From JAOZPE01 sp964601275 (GTDB lineage: Bacteria; Krumholzibacteriota; Krumholzibacteriia; JAJRXK01), in the NCBI GenBank assembly GCA_964601275.1, contig CAZRMV010000007.1, positions 184,939 to 248,938 on the forward strand: a DNA stretch of 64,000 nt, in the 5' to 3' direction. Below the pieces are notes generated by a model, which saw only the letters and a program-made list of their open reading frames with translations, was not told the origin of the DNA and did no database searches. Shown here piece after piece: positions 36,556 through 47,078 of the stretch; the stretch's first letter is position 1; every line of letters starts with the position of its first letter. The translations under genes and the position numbers were made by a program.

Positions 36556-36586
36556 TCCGCCGGCCGGCTTCGGGCCGGCGGATTTG
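36556..36586 (+). terminator. Rho-independent terminator after rho
   Basis: A perfect 10-bp stem TCCGCCGGCC / GGCCGGCGGA has a 7-nt loop and is followed by TTTG. It lies 5 nt after the rho stop. Confidence 0.7.
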
Positions 36587-36627
36587 CGCAGGGGCAGGCC
36601 CTGTGCTACCCTTCCTGCTCTGCGACC

Positions 36628-36676
36628 CACCCGCCACGGGGGCGGGTGCAACCCGCAGCGGCGCCGTTGCGGCGCC
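36628..36676 (+). promoter_or_regulatory. Structured leader of rpmE (possible L31 autoregulation)
   Basis: Two hairpins precede the rpmE RBS: CACCCGCC-ACGGG-GGCGGGTG (36628-36648) and GGCGCC-GTTGC-GGCGCC (36660-36676). Ribosomal protein L31 leaders with autoregulation are known in several phyla. Here the role is inferred from position and structure only. Confidence 0.35.
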
Positions 36677-36697
36677 CCAACCGAGGGAAACCAGCCC

Positions 36698-36916
36698 ATG
36701 AAGCCGAAAATCCATCCCGAGTACGTCGACACCAAGATCATCTGCCTGTGCGGCAACGAGGTGGAGACGCGGAGCACGGCCGGTCCGGAAATCCACGTGG
36801 AGATCTGCTCGTCCTGCCATCCCTTCTATACCGGCCAGCAGAAGATCGTGGACACCGCGGGACGCGTCGAACGCTTCAAGCGCCGCTACGAAAAGGGCAA
36901 GGCGTCCAAGAAGTAG
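36698..36916 (+). CDS. rpmE: 50S ribosomal protein L31
   Basis: This 72-aa protein begins MKPKIHPEY and carries paired cysteines C17xC19 and C38xxC41, so it is the zinc-binding (C+) form of L31. It has HPFYTGQQKIVDTAGRVERF, typical of the family. GAGGGA lies 10 nt upstream of the ATG. The gene order rpmE-DUF1385-prfA-prmC is common in bacteria. Confidence 0.96.
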   Translation: MKPKIHPEYVDTKIICLCGNEVETRSTAGPEIHVEICSSCHPFYTGQQKIVDTAGRVERFKRRYEKGKASKK

Positions 36917-36984
36917 CATCCTCATCCTGCGTCCGCCGCCTCCCCTTCCGCGGTGGAAGGTTCTGGGGTCGGCTCTGAGAGTCC

Positions 36985-37944
36985 ATGGCTCCACCGAATC
37001 GGCAGATCGATCCCCGTTCCCTCGACCTGGCGGTCGGGGGGCAGGCCGTGATCGAAGGGGTGATGATGCGCTGCCCCTCGTCGGTCGCCACCGCCGTGCG
37101 GACTCCCGGCGGGGACATCGTGGTGCGCCGCCGTCCCTACGTCGGGTTGACCGCGCGCTGGCGCTTCCTGAACATCCCCTTCCTGCGGGGTGCCATCACC
37201 CTGGTGGAGACCATGGCCCTGGGGCTTTCCAGCTTGATGTTCTCAGCCGAGCAGGCGGCGGCGGAGGAGGTCGTGGAAGAGGAAACCGCTACCGGGCGCC
37301 AGCGACTTGCCCTCTGGTCGATCATGGCGGTGGCCTTCGTCCTGGGCCTGGCTCTGTTCTTCTACCTTCCTCTCATCCTGGTCGACCTGGTGGGGGTCGA
37401 GGGCGGCTTCGCCTTCAACCTTCTCGACGGAGTGTTCCGTTTGGCGATCTTCCTGGGCTACCTGCTGTTGATTTCCCGGATGAAGGACATGCGGAGGGTA
37501 TTCCAGTACCACGGGGCCGAACACAAGACCATCCACGTCTTCGAGCATGGCCTGCCGCTGAAGCCCGAATACGCCCGCCGCTTCACCACCTTCCATCCCC
37601 GGTGCGGCACCAGTTTCCTGTTCTTCGTGATGGCGGTGAGCATCCTGGTGTTCCTGACCCTGGGCCGGCCGGAGGATCTCGGCGACCGGCTGCAGCGCCT
37701 GGCTTTCGTCCCCCTCATCGGGGGCATCGCCTACGAAGTGATCAAGTTGAGCGGACGCTACCAGGACCGCTGGTGGGTGCGCCCGGTGATCCTTCCCGGG
37801 CTTCTGTTGCAGAGGATCACCACCAAGGAACCCAGCGATGACCAGGTGGAGGTGGCCATGAGCGCCTTGGCCGCGGTGCTCCAGGAACAAGCCATCGACT
37901 TCGCCGAAGAGACCTATCTCCAGTTGGCCGGCGCTGGAAAGTAG
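36985..37944 (+). CDS. DUF1385 (YqhQ-like) membrane protein
   Basis: This 319-aa protein matches the DUF1385 family of unknown function: VGGQAVIEGVMMRCP near the N-terminus, FLRGAITLVETM, two long membrane helices, then FQYHGAEHKTIH and FHPRCGTSFLFFVMA. The conserved His and Glu residues in YHGAEHK suggest a metal site. It regularly sits between rpmE and prfA in other genomes, as here, but is not itself a known translation factor. Confidence 0.9.
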   Translation: MAPPNRQIDPRSLDLAVGGQAVIEGVMMRCPSSVATAVRTPGGDIVVRRRPYVGLTARWRFLNIPFLRGAITLVETMALGLSSLMFSAEQAAAEEVVEEETATGRQRLALWSIMAVAFVLGLALFFYLPLILVDLVGVEGGFAFNLLDGVFRLAIFLGYLLLISRMKDMRRVFQYHGAEHKTIHVFEHGLPLKPEYARRFTTFHPRCGTSFLFFVMAVSILVFLTLGRPEDLGDRLQRLAFVPLIGGIAYEVIKLSGRYQDRWWVRPVILPGLLLQRITTKEPSDDQVEVAMSALAAVLQEQAIDFAEETYLQLAGAGK

Positions 37945-37962
37945 AAACCAGGGATCTCCGCC

Positions 37963-39033
37963 ATGCGTGAACTCGTCGAATCCAGGTTGGCTCGGCTCGC
38001 CGAAGTCGAGGAGATGCTGGCCGATCCCCAGGTGGTGGGCGACCGGGTGCGCTACCGGGACGTCAGCCGCGAGTACAAGCACCTGAAGAGGATCGCCGAA
38101 CTCGGCTCTCCCTACCTGGGGGCCCTGGACGAACTGGAGGGGGCGCGGGCTCTTCTGCAGAGCGAGAAGGATCCGCAGATCCGCGAGTTGGCCAAGGAGG
38201 AGATCGTAGAGCTGGAAGCGAGGATCCCGGAGATGGAAAAGGAGCTGGAGCTTCTCCTGCTTCCCCAGGATCCGGATGATTCCCGCGATGCGATCCTGGA
38301 GATCCGTGCCGGAACCGGGGGAGAAGAAGCCGCGCTGTTCGCCGGAGATGTCGCCCGCATGTACCAGCGTTACGCCGAGCGCCAGGGTTGGAAGATGGAG
38401 ACGCTGGAATTCTCCGCCACCGCCGCCGGCGCGACCAAGGAGATCATCTTCTCCCTCCAGGGAGACGGCGCCTACGGCCGGCTTCGCTACGAGAGCGGGG
38501 TCCATCGGGTCCAGAGGGTGCCCGCGACCGAGAGCAGCGGGCGCATCCACACCTCGGCCTGCAGCGTGGTGGTGCTTCCCGAGGCGGAGGAGGTCGAGGT
38601 CCACGTCGATCCCAACGATCTGAAGATCGACGTGTATCGCAGCAGTGGTCCCGGGGGGCAGAGCGTCAATACCACCGACAGCGCGGTGAGGATCACCCAC
38701 CTGCCCACCGGGCTGGTGGTGACCTGTCAGGACGAGAAGAGCCAGCACAAGAACAAGGCCAAGGCGATGCGCGTGTTGCAGGCCCGCCTCTACGAGATGG
38801 AGAAACAGAAGCAGCACGAAGCCACCGCGGCCGAGCGCAAGGAAGCGGTGGCGGGGGGCGATCGCAGCGCCAAGATCCGCACCTACAACTTCCCCCAGTC
38901 GCGGGTCACCGACCACCGGATCAACTACACCGCCCACAACCTCCCGGAAGTGATGGATGGAGACCTGGACGACTTGATCGACCACCTGATTCTCCACTTC
39001 CGTCAGCAGATGTTGGAGCGGCAGGGGAAGTAG
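37963..39033 (+). CDS. prfA: Peptide chain release factor 1
   Basis: RF1 releases peptides at UAA and UAG. The 356-aa protein has the RF1 anticodon-like tripeptide Pro187-Ala188-Thr189 and the GGQ motif at 231-233 (GPGGQSVNTTDSAV). The PAT/PVT tripeptide separates it from RF2 (SPF). The methyltransferase gene prmC, which modifies the GGQ glutamine, follows 3 nt downstream. Confidence 0.98.
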   Translation: MRELVESRLARLAEVEEMLADPQVVGDRVRYRDVSREYKHLKRIAELGSPYLGALDELEGARALLQSEKDPQIRELAKEEIVELEARIPEMEKELELLLLPQDPDDSRDAILEIRAGTGGEEAALFAGDVARMYQRYAERQGWKMETLEFSATAAGATKEIIFSLQGDGAYGRLRYESGVHRVQRVPATESSGRIHTSACSVVVLPEAEEVEVHVDPNDLKIDVYRSSGPGGQSVNTTDSAVRITHLPTGLVVTCQDEKSQHKNKAKAMRVLQARLYEMEKQKQHEATAAERKEAVAGGDRSAKIRTYNFPQSRVTDHRINYTAHNLPEVMDGDLDDLIDHLILHFRQQMLERQGK

Positions 39034-39036
39034 ACG

Positions 39037-39921
39037 ATGGCGGCGGAACGCTCACTCCGCTGGACTCCCCTCGAGCTCATCCGGGTGTCCGCCGAGTACC
39101 TGGCGGAGAAGGGTGTGCCGCAACCCCGCCTGGACGCCGAACTGCTTCTCGCCCATGTCCTGGGGATGGACCGCCTCCATCTCTATCTTGAACACGAGCG
39201 CCCCCTGGTGAAATCCGAACTCGATCGCTACCGGCAGCTCATCCGGCGCCGGGGCCGGCGCGAGCCCTTGCAGCTGCTGGTGGGCACCGTCCAGTTGCAT
39301 GAGCTGGAATTCGAGGTGGCCGACGGGGTGTTCATTCCCCGCCCGGAGACTGAAGTGCTCATCGAAGCCGCCGCCGGCCTTTCCCTTCCCGAAACGGCGC
39401 GGATCGTCGAGGTGGGGGTGGGTTCGGGCTGCATCGGGATCTCCCTGCTCCATCGTCTTCGGAAGGCAAAGCTGGTGGGATTCGATCTGTCGGCGAAGGC
39501 GGTCGATCTCAGCCGTCGCAACGCGCGGCGCCACGCGGTGTCCGAGCGGGCGGAATTCCTGGAAGGGGACGCCTTCGACCCCCGCTTCGCTGTCCATTGG
39601 GAAGGCTGTGACCTGGTGGTCTCCAATCCTCCCTACGTGGCCGAAGCCGACCGGGACACTCTCCAGCCCGAGGTGGTGCAGTACGAACCCCCCGAAGCGT
39701 TGTTTTCCGGCGGGGGCGGACTCGATGCGATCCGCTCCCTCTGCGCACAGGCCGCACGTCACCTGGCCGACGGCGGCTGGCTGGCCCTGGAACACGGCGA
39801 GGGGCAGGCGGAGGTCATCGCCAAGTTGCTGGCGAAAGAACCCTTCGAGGAAGTAAGCTGCCGCCACGACCTGGCCGGGCGGCCCAGGGTGGTGACCGCC
39901 CGCCGGCGTCCACGATCATGA
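39037..39921 (+). CDS. prmC: Release factor glutamine methyltransferase PrmC
   Basis: PrmC N5-methylates the GGQ glutamine of release factors using SAM. The 294-aa protein has an N-terminal substrate-binding helical domain and then a Rossmann methyltransferase with VEVGVGSGCIGISLL (motif I) and the catalytic NPPY at 197-200. It follows prfA directly and overlaps trkH by 4 nt. Confidence 0.96.
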   Translation: MAAERSLRWTPLELIRVSAEYLAEKGVPQPRLDAELLLAHVLGMDRLHLYLEHERPLVKSELDRYRQLIRRRGRREPLQLLVGTVQLHELEFEVADGVFIPRPETEVLIEAAAGLSLPETARIVEVGVGSGCIGISLLHRLRKAKLVGFDLSAKAVDLSRRNARRHAVSERAEFLEGDAFDPRFAVHWEGCDLVVSNPPYVAEADRDTLQPEVVQYEPPEALFSGGGGLDAIRSLCAQAARHLADGGWLALEHGEGQAEVIAKLLAKEPFEEVSCRHDLAGRPRVVTARRRPRS

Positions 39922-41984
39922 AGCTACGATACCTGCTCTACTTGTGGGCCGGCGTTCCTCTCCTCCTGGGAGTGGGGATGTTGCCCAGCCTGGGGATCTC
40001 GTTCGCCCAGAAGGATGGTCTTTCCGCGGTCTACCTGCAGGCCTTCCTGTTGATGATCGTCCTCGCGTTCCTCGCGCGCTGGCTGGGCAAGGCGCCGCCG
40101 CGGGTCGATCCCCTGCTCGGCAACCTCGTGGTGGTGGCCGCCTGGCTCGGCGCGGGCGTACTCGGCGCCCTGCCCTATCTGCTCAGCGGGATCCTTCCCC
40201 ATTTCACCGCGGCGGTCTTCGAGAGCGTCTCGGGCTTCACCGCGACGGGGAGCACGGTCCTGACCGCGATCGAAGAGACCCCGCGCAGCCTCCTGTTCTG
40301 GCGCTCGCTCACCCACTGGATCGGCGGAATCGGCATCATCCTGATGGTGCTCGCGGTGCTGCCGCGGACGGTGGGCAGCCGGATGCTGTACGGGGCCGAG
40401 GCGCCCTTGAGCCTGGAGTCGCAACCGCAGCCCCGGTTCTCCGCGGTGATCCGCAGCTACCTGGCCATCTACACCGGCCTGACCCTGGTGCAGGTCGTTC
40501 TGCTGGCCTTGGGTCCGATGGATCTCTTCGAGGCGATCTGCCACTCCTTCGCCGCGATCGCCGGGGGGGGCTTCTCCACCCGGGCCCTGAGCGTCGGCGC
40601 CTTCGATGATCTCTACACCGAGATCGTGCTCATGGTGTTCATGCTCGCCGGCGCCACCTCGTTCTACGCCCACCTGCGGGCGATCCTCGAGAAGAGCCCT
40701 CGGGTCTACCTGAGGAACGGGGAAGTCCGGCTCTTTCTGGGCATCGTGATCGTCTCCTCGCTGCTGGTGGCGGCCGACCTGGTGGTGCGACAGGGGATCG
40801 CGCTGGGCAGTGCCTTGCGCGGGGGCTCCTTCCAGGTGGTCAGCGTGATCACCACCACCGGTTTCGCCACCGAGGATTTCGAGCTGTGGCCGGTCCTCTC
40901 CCAGGTCGTGCTGATCGTGCTGATGTTCGTCGGGGGCTGCAGCGCGAGCACCAGTGGATCGATCAAGGTGGTGCGCTACCAGGTCACCGCGAAGAGCCTC
41001 TTCCTGCAGTTGCGCCGTCACCTGCATCCCAACCTGGTGCACGCCCTGCGGTTGGGACGCCAGGTGATCCGTCCGGAACAGGTGGAGATGGTGCAGCTCT
41101 ATTTCCTGGCCTACCTGGGTCTGGCCGTTTCCGCCGTCCTGGGCCTGAGCCTGTTCGGAATCGATGGCAGTACCTCCATCACCGCGGTGGCCGCCACCCT
41201 GGGCAACGTGGGACCGGGTCTGGGGACGGTGGGACCGTTCGACAATTTTGCCCATCTTCCCCTGGTGGCCTCGTGGATCCTGATCGTCTGCATGCTCGCC
41301 GGCCGCTTGGAGATCCTGGGTCTGGCCGCGCTGTTCTTGCCCGAACTCTGGCGTTATGGTCGTACTCCAGGCAAGAGTGCCGGAAAGAGAGGGTCGATGA
41401 TGCGCATGGTCAACCGGGTCGTCTGGACTGCGGCCGCGGCGCTCTGGGCGACCGCCGCCCTGAGTGGTTGTTCCAACGAGCCTCCCAGCTACCCCCAGGC
41501 CCATCCGGTGGTGGAAGCCACCGAGCTGACCCCCTTGCGGCAAGCGGTGGAAGCGGCGCGGCTGGAGGTGGCCCGGGCCGAGGACGCCCTGCCGGGCGAT
41601 CCCGAAGCGGCCGGGGCGTGCTTGCAGAAGGCCCTGCATCGACTGGACGATCTGCGCTGGTTCTACCTTCCCTTGATGCAGGCCCGGGAAGCGGCGCTCA
41701 ACGCCTACCGCGAGGCCTGGGCCGACGATCCCACCCGGCGCGATCGGTTTCTCGCAGAAACCCGCGATCTCCTCCTGGGAGTGGTCGAACGGGCCGGGCC
41801 CCAGGTCGATCGAATGGTCCAGCGGCAGCTGGAGATCCTGGCCGACGCCGAAATGGAGGCGCGGGCCGGACGGGATCCGAGAGAGGCCCTCGAGCGGCTG
41901 GCCGCGGAAATCGAGCACGGGCTGCAGGAGGCGCCGCTGGTGCTCGGGGAGAACCGTTACCACCCGCCGACATCGGAGGACTAG
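39918..41984 (+). CDS. trkH: TrkH-family K+ transporter fused in frame to a lipoprotein-like domain
   Basis: Residues 1 to about 485 are a TrkH/KtrB-type cation channel subunit with four P-loop repeats: VSGFTATGST, AIAGGGFSTRA, VITTTGFAT and TLGNVGPG. The GGCSASTSGSIK motif also follows the family pattern. The domain ends near RLEILGLAALFLPELWR, where TrkH proteins normally stop. Instead the frame continues through KSAGKRGSMMRMVNR into a hydrophobic stretch and a lipobox LSGC (Cys518), followed by about 170 helical, Ala/Arg/Glu-rich residues. The tail could be a ninth helix carrying a periplasmic domain (charge distribution fits), or a separate lipoprotein started at ATG 41397/41400. No trkA regulator is in the window. 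murA follows after 3 nt. Confidence 0.85.
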   Translation: MKLRYLLYLWAGVPLLLGVGMLPSLGISFAQKDGLSAVYLQAFLLMIVLAFLARWLGKAPPRVDPLLGNLVVVAAWLGAGVLGALPYLLSGILPHFTAAVFESVSGFTATGSTVLTAIEETPRSLLFWRSLTHWIGGIGIILMVLAVLPRTVGSRMLYGAEAPLSLESQPQPRFSAVIRSYLAIYTGLTLVQVVLLALGPMDLFEAICHSFAAIAGGGFSTRALSVGAFDDLYTEIVLMVFMLAGATSFYAHLRAILEKSPRVYLRNGEVRLFLGIVIVSSLLVAADLVVRQGIALGSALRGGSFQVVSVITTTGFATEDFELWPVLSQVVLIVLMFVGGCSASTSGSIKVVRYQVTAKSLFLQLRRHLHPNLVHALRLGRQVIRPEQVEMVQLYFLAYLGLAVSAVLGLSLFGIDGSTSITAVAATLGNVGPGLGTVGPFDNFAHLPLVASWILIVCMLAGRLEILGLAALFLPELWRYGRTPGKSAGKRGSMMRMVNRVVWTAAAALWATAALSGCSNEPPSYPQAHPVVEATELTPLRQAVEAARLEVARAEDALPGDPEAAGACLQKALHRLDDLRWFYLPLMQAREAALNAYREAWADDPTRRDRFLAETRDLLLGVVERAGPQVDRMVQRQLEILADAEMEARAGRDPREALERLAAEIEHGLQEAPLVLGENRYHPPTSED
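41397..41984 (+). other. Alternative reading: separate lipoprotein started inside the trkH frame
   Basis: ATG 41397 and ATG 41400 lie behind GGAAAGAGAGGG and begin a textbook lipoprotein signal: Arg-rich start, hydrophobic core, LSGC. Translation from here would give a 195-aa lipoprotein independent of TrkH. No stop separates it from the TrkH domain, so either a stop codon was lost or both products are made. Confidence 0.5.
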
Positions 41985-41987
41985 GGC

Positions 41988-43259
<1,272 letters not shown>

Positions 43260-43335
43260 AGGGGCTCCTGGAGGGAGGTTTCCCCTCGGGGGAAGGTCTT
43301 CCCGGGATCGGGATCTTCGCCGCGGACGGGTCGGC

Positions 43336-45237
43336 ATGAGTTCCCCGCGCACTCTCATTCTCGGCACCGCCGGACACGTCGATCACGGCAAGACCTCGCT
43401 CGTGCGGGCCTTGACCGGCAAGGACACCGATCGCCTCGAGGAGGAACACCGCCGCGGCATCTCCATCGAACTGGGGTTCGCCCATCTCGACCTGGGAGAC
43501 TCCCTGCGCCTGGGGATCGTCGATGTGCCGGGCCACGAGCGCTTCGTCCGCCAGATGGTGGCCGGGGCGGGCGGAATGGACCTGGCGTTGCTGCTGGTGG
43601 CGGCCGACGAGGGAGTGATGCCCCAGACGGTCGAGCATTTCGACGTGTTGCGCCTGTTGGGGGTGCGGGACGGCCTGGTGGTGATCACCAAGATCGATCT
43701 GGTCGATCCCGAACTGGTCGAGGTGGTCCAGGCCGAGGTCGCCGAACTGGTGGCGGGCAGCTTCCTGGAGAAGGCCCCGAGGATCCCGGTGAGTTCGACC
43801 ACCGGGGAGGGGCTCGATCGGCTCGAGAACGCATTGAGGGAACTTGCCCTGGGCGCCCGGGTGCGGCCCCGGTCGGGAGATTTCCGCTTGCCCCTGGACC
43901 GGGTCTTCTCCCTCAGCGGAGCGGGGGTCGTGGTGACCGGGACCGCGTGGAGCGGGGAAGTGGCGCAGGGCGATCATCTCCGGCTTTTGCCCCACGATCG
44001 CAAGGTCCGTGTCCGCGAAGTCCAGAGCCACGATGAGAGCGTTCCCGTTGCCGGGGCGGGAGAGCGGGTGGCCCTGGCCCTGCACGGCATCAAGAAGGAC
44101 GAGCTGGAGCGGGGGGATGTCCTCGTGTCCGGCCCGAGTTGGCGGCCCTCCCTGCGGGTCGGGGTCGAGTTGACCGCGGTGCGCTCGTTGAACGCACCGT
44201 TGCGCCAGCGGATCCGGGTCCATGTGCATCACGCGGCCCGCGAGGTGCTGGGCCGGATCGATCTGCTCGAGGGGAACGAACTTGCCGCCGGCCACCGAAT
44301 GCTCGCCCGCCTGCACCTGGAGGACGTCCTGGTGCCCGCTCCCGGCGATCGACTGGTGGTCCGTTCGTACTCGCCGATGCTCACCATCGCCGGCGCGGTG
44401 GTGCTCGACCCGTTCTCTCCCGCCCGCCAGCGCCGGGCCGAGGCGCTCACCAGACTGAGGAAACTGCAGGAGGGCGGTCGTTGCGCCTGGGCCTTCCTGC
44501 GGGTGGCCGAAAGCGGGTGCGTGGGCCGTGAACGGCGCGAGGTCACATCCGATTTCGAGATGATGGGATACTCCGGCGAGGAGGCAGCGCGGAAGGTGGA
44601 CGCGGCGATCGAGGAGGGACGGTGGTGGAGCCTGGCGGATCGCGTGGTGGATGCGCAGGATGGCCGGGCCGAAGGGAGGCGGGCGCTCCACCTCTTGCGG
44701 GAACACCAGCGACGCCATCCTCTCTCTCCGGGGATGCCCAAGGAGGAGTTGCGCGGGGCGATGGGGTTCGCCGGCAGCTCCACGCAGTTCTCCCAGCTCT
44801 TGGCGAGGTGGTCCCGCGATCTGCCCCTGTTTCCCGTCGCCGATCGGGTGCGGGCCGATGAAGCGGAGGTCCCGATCGACGCGGCCACCCGCAAGCAGCT
44901 CGAGGATCTCTTGGCCAGGGTGGAGGCGGCCGAGGTCATGTACGAAGCCAGCGAGGACGAGCTGCGCTCACCCCAGATGGCGCTCCTGCTCCAGCAGGGA
45001 CGTGTCGTGCGTCTGCAGGGAAGACTGATCGTCTCGCGGCGGCGGCTGGAGGAATGGACCCGGCGCGTCGCCGAACACTTCCAGCATCACCCGCGGTTGG
45101 AGGTGGCGCAGGTCAAGGAATGGACCCGGGGCTCGCGGAAGTTCGTGGTGCCGCTCCTGGAGTGGTTCGATTTGCAGGATATCACCCGTTTCGACGGCCA
45201 CAGTCGCAGTCGCGGTCCCTCGTGCCCCGGATCGTAG
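43336..45237 (+). CDS. selB: Selenocysteine-specific elongation factor SelB
   Basis: SelB delivers Sec-tRNA to UGA codons marked by a SECIS element. The 633-aa protein has EF-Tu-like GTPase motifs GTAGHVDHGKTSL, VDVPGHERF and TKIDLVD, the DTDRLEEEHRRGISIELGF switch characteristic of SelB, domains 2-3, and a C-terminal tail of winged-helix modules that bind SECIS RNA. It lies 76 nt after murA with a weak RBS. selA, selD and tRNA-Sec are not in this window, and no selenoprotein was recognised here, so the rest of the Sec pathway must lie elsewhere. Confidence 0.95.
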   Translation: MSSPRTLILGTAGHVDHGKTSLVRALTGKDTDRLEEEHRRGISIELGFAHLDLGDSLRLGIVDVPGHERFVRQMVAGAGGMDLALLLVAADEGVMPQTVEHFDVLRLLGVRDGLVVITKIDLVDPELVEVVQAEVAELVAGSFLEKAPRIPVSSTTGEGLDRLENALRELALGARVRPRSGDFRLPLDRVFSLSGAGVVVTGTAWSGEVAQGDHLRLLPHDRKVRVREVQSHDESVPVAGAGERVALALHGIKKDELERGDVLVSGPSWRPSLRVGVELTAVRSLNAPLRQRIRVHVHHAAREVLGRIDLLEGNELAAGHRMLARLHLEDVLVPAPGDRLVVRSYSPMLTIAGAVVLDPFSPARQRRAEALTRLRKLQEGGRCAWAFLRVAESGCVGRERREVTSDFEMMGYSGEEAARKVDAAIEEGRWWSLADRVVDAQDGRAEGRRALHLLREHQRRHPLSPGMPKEELRGAMGFAGSSTQFSQLLARWSRDLPLFPVADRVRADEAEVPIDAATRKQLEDLLARVEAAEVMYEASEDELRSPQMALLLQQGRVVRLQGRLIVSRRRLEEWTRRVAEHFQHHPRLEVAQVKEWTRGSRKFVVPLLEWFDLQDITRFDGHSRSRGPSCPGS

Positions 45238-45394
45238 GCCCCGGTTCCCTTCCTCCTCGTTCCCGTCCTTCCCTGTCCTTCCCGGTGGAGGACGTGACCG
45301 GCACGCGCTGCCTCGCCGTCTTCGCAAGGCATGGGACTTGCCCTGAAAACCACGGTCCCTCAAGGAGACGGCGCCCTCTGCGGGGAGTGGAAGC

Positions 45395-47068
45395 TTGCCA
45401 ACGGTGAATGCGGGCGGTCTGCCCGAGACATGGAAGGAAGCCGCCCCGGAGGTGACGACCCCCGGTGGGGGTGCTCCACCGGATGAAGGTCACCCCGAAG
45501 GGCCATCGGATCTCTCCCTGCTACCGGTTTCCGATGTCCGGGAGGTGGTGGAGAACTGCGTGGCCCGCTATCTCCATCGGCACCCCAATGGAAACCCCTG
45601 CGAGCATCTGGTCGATCTCTGTCCCGTCCTGGGCGCGGTCTCTCCCCGGCGCCAGTTCGTGGTGACCAGCCGCCGTCGGGTGCTGTACTACCGGGCCAAT
45701 GGATTCCTCCGACTGGATCTGCGCGAAGGTCTGGCGTTGCCGCAGCTTCCCGAATTCGAGCCGGTCCGCCGCTGCCTGGAGAGCGGAAAGCCCCAGCAGG
45801 AGCGCGTCACCCCCTCTCCCGGCGCGCGCGAATTGCTGGTGACCGCGCTGCCGGTCAAGGGGCTGGAGGGTCGACTCCAGGGGAGTCTGGCCATCTTCGA
45901 GGAATTCGAGAGGGACCGCCTGGAGGATTCCGCTTCCCACGCGCGACTGGTCAAGAAGCTCTCCGCACTGCATCAGTTCAACGCGAGCCTGGAATTGATG
46001 GCGGATCCGGTCGACCTCTACGAGCGGGCGGTGGACGCTGCTTCCACCATCCTGGGCTACGAATACTGCGCGATCCTCCTCCATGAGCCGGAAAAGCGCC
46101 GGCTGGTCCTCCAACACAGCGTCGGATACGCCCCGGAATTGCATCAGCTCGCCATCCCCTTGGACGGACGCAAGGGCATCACCGCGAACGCCTTCCTGGA
46201 GAACCGGATCGTCAGCGTGAAGGACGTCCGGCAGGATCCGCGGTACCTGGAAGCCCACCGGGAGATCCGCAGCGAGTTGGCCATCCCCATCGTCGCCGGC
46301 GGCCGTCCGGTGGGCGTGTTCAGCGCCGCGTCGTCCCAGCCGGGGGCGTTCAGCGAGGAAGACACCAAGCTCTGTTCCACCCTCGTCAGTCAGCTCGGGT
46401 TGGCCACTGAGCGTCTCAATCTCTTCCAGAAGGTCGCCGACAGCCGCGATGTCCTGGTCTTCGCCCTGGCCCGCCTGGCCGAAAGCCGGGACGACGATAC
46501 CGGAGGTCACCTGGAACGCATTTGCGGCTACACCCGGGTCATCGCGCAGGCGTTGCGGTCCCACCCGCGCTTCCAGCACCTGCTCGACGACGCCTATCTC
46601 GACGATCTCTACCGCTCGGCGGCGTTGCACGATATCGGGAAGGTGGGGATCCCCGATGCGATCCTCCAGAAGAAGGGTCGGCTCACCCGCGAGGAATTCG
46701 AGATCATGAAGACCCACACCGTGATCGGTGGGGACACCCTGAAGCGGGCCGAGCGGCGCATCGAGAATCTCGGACTTCTCAAGATCGGGACGGAGATCGC
46801 CTACCACCACCACGAGAAGTGGGACGGACAGGGATACCCCTTCGGGCTCTCCGGGGAGGACATTCCCATCCCGGCGCGGATCGTCGGACTGGCCGATGTG
46901 TACGATGCGCTCACCTCGAAGCGCTGCTACAAGGAGGCCTACAGCCACGAGGTGGCCCGCGAATACATCCTCAAGTCGAGTGGACGGCATTTCGATCCCG
47001 GGGTGGTCCGCGCATTCCTCGACAGCGAACGCCAGATCCTGGAGATCAGGCGCCGGCACTCGGGCTGA
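45395..47068 (+). CDS. GAF-HD-GYP c-di-GMP phosphodiesterase
   Basis: This 557-aa soluble protein has an N-terminal sensory region (about 45-170), a GAF domain (about 195-345), and a canonical HD-GYP domain (about 375-550). The last shows LHDIGK (His412-Asp413), KTH, AYHHHEKWDGQGYP, GLADVYDALTSKR and the closing FDPGV. All HD-GYP metal ligands and the Lys of HDxGK are present, so c-di-GMP hydrolysis is likely. The TTG start has GGGGAG 7 nt upstream; GTG 45404 is an alternative. It is the only fully canonical member among the three HD-GYP proteins in the window. It is convergent with the NFACT gene, with 10 bp between stops. Confidence 0.92.
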   Translation: MPTVNAGGLPETWKEAAPEVTTPGGGAPPDEGHPEGPSDLSLLPVSDVREVVENCVARYLHRHPNGNPCEHLVDLCPVLGAVSPRRQFVVTSRRRVLYYRANGFLRLDLREGLALPQLPEFEPVRRCLESGKPQQERVTPSPGARELLVTALPVKGLEGRLQGSLAIFEEFERDRLEDSASHARLVKKLSALHQFNASLELMADPVDLYERAVDAASTILGYEYCAILLHEPEKRRLVLQHSVGYAPELHQLAIPLDGRKGITANAFLENRIVSVKDVRQDPRYLEAHREIRSELAIPIVAGGRPVGVFSAASSQPGAFSEEDTKLCSTLVSQLGLATERLNLFQKVADSRDVLVFALARLAESRDDDTGGHLERICGYTRVIAQALRSHPRFQHLLDDAYLDDLYRSAALHDIGKVGIPDAILQKKGRLTREEFEIMKTHTVIGGDTLKRAERRIENLGLLKIGTEIAYHHHEKWDGQGYPFGLSGEDIPIPARIVGLADVYDALTSKRCYKEAYSHEVAREYILKSSGRHFDPGVVRAFLDSERQILEIRRRHSG

Positions 47069-47078
47069 GGTTCCTGCG

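Noticed and set aside
43278..43294. Hairpin TTCCCC / GGGGAA between murA and selB
   Set aside because: No T-run and likely a chance GC inverted repeat; not supported as terminator or attenuator.
45238..45394. tRNA-Sec between selB and the HD-GYP gene
   Set aside because: No long acceptor stem, TCA anticodon loop or extended variable arm could be folded.
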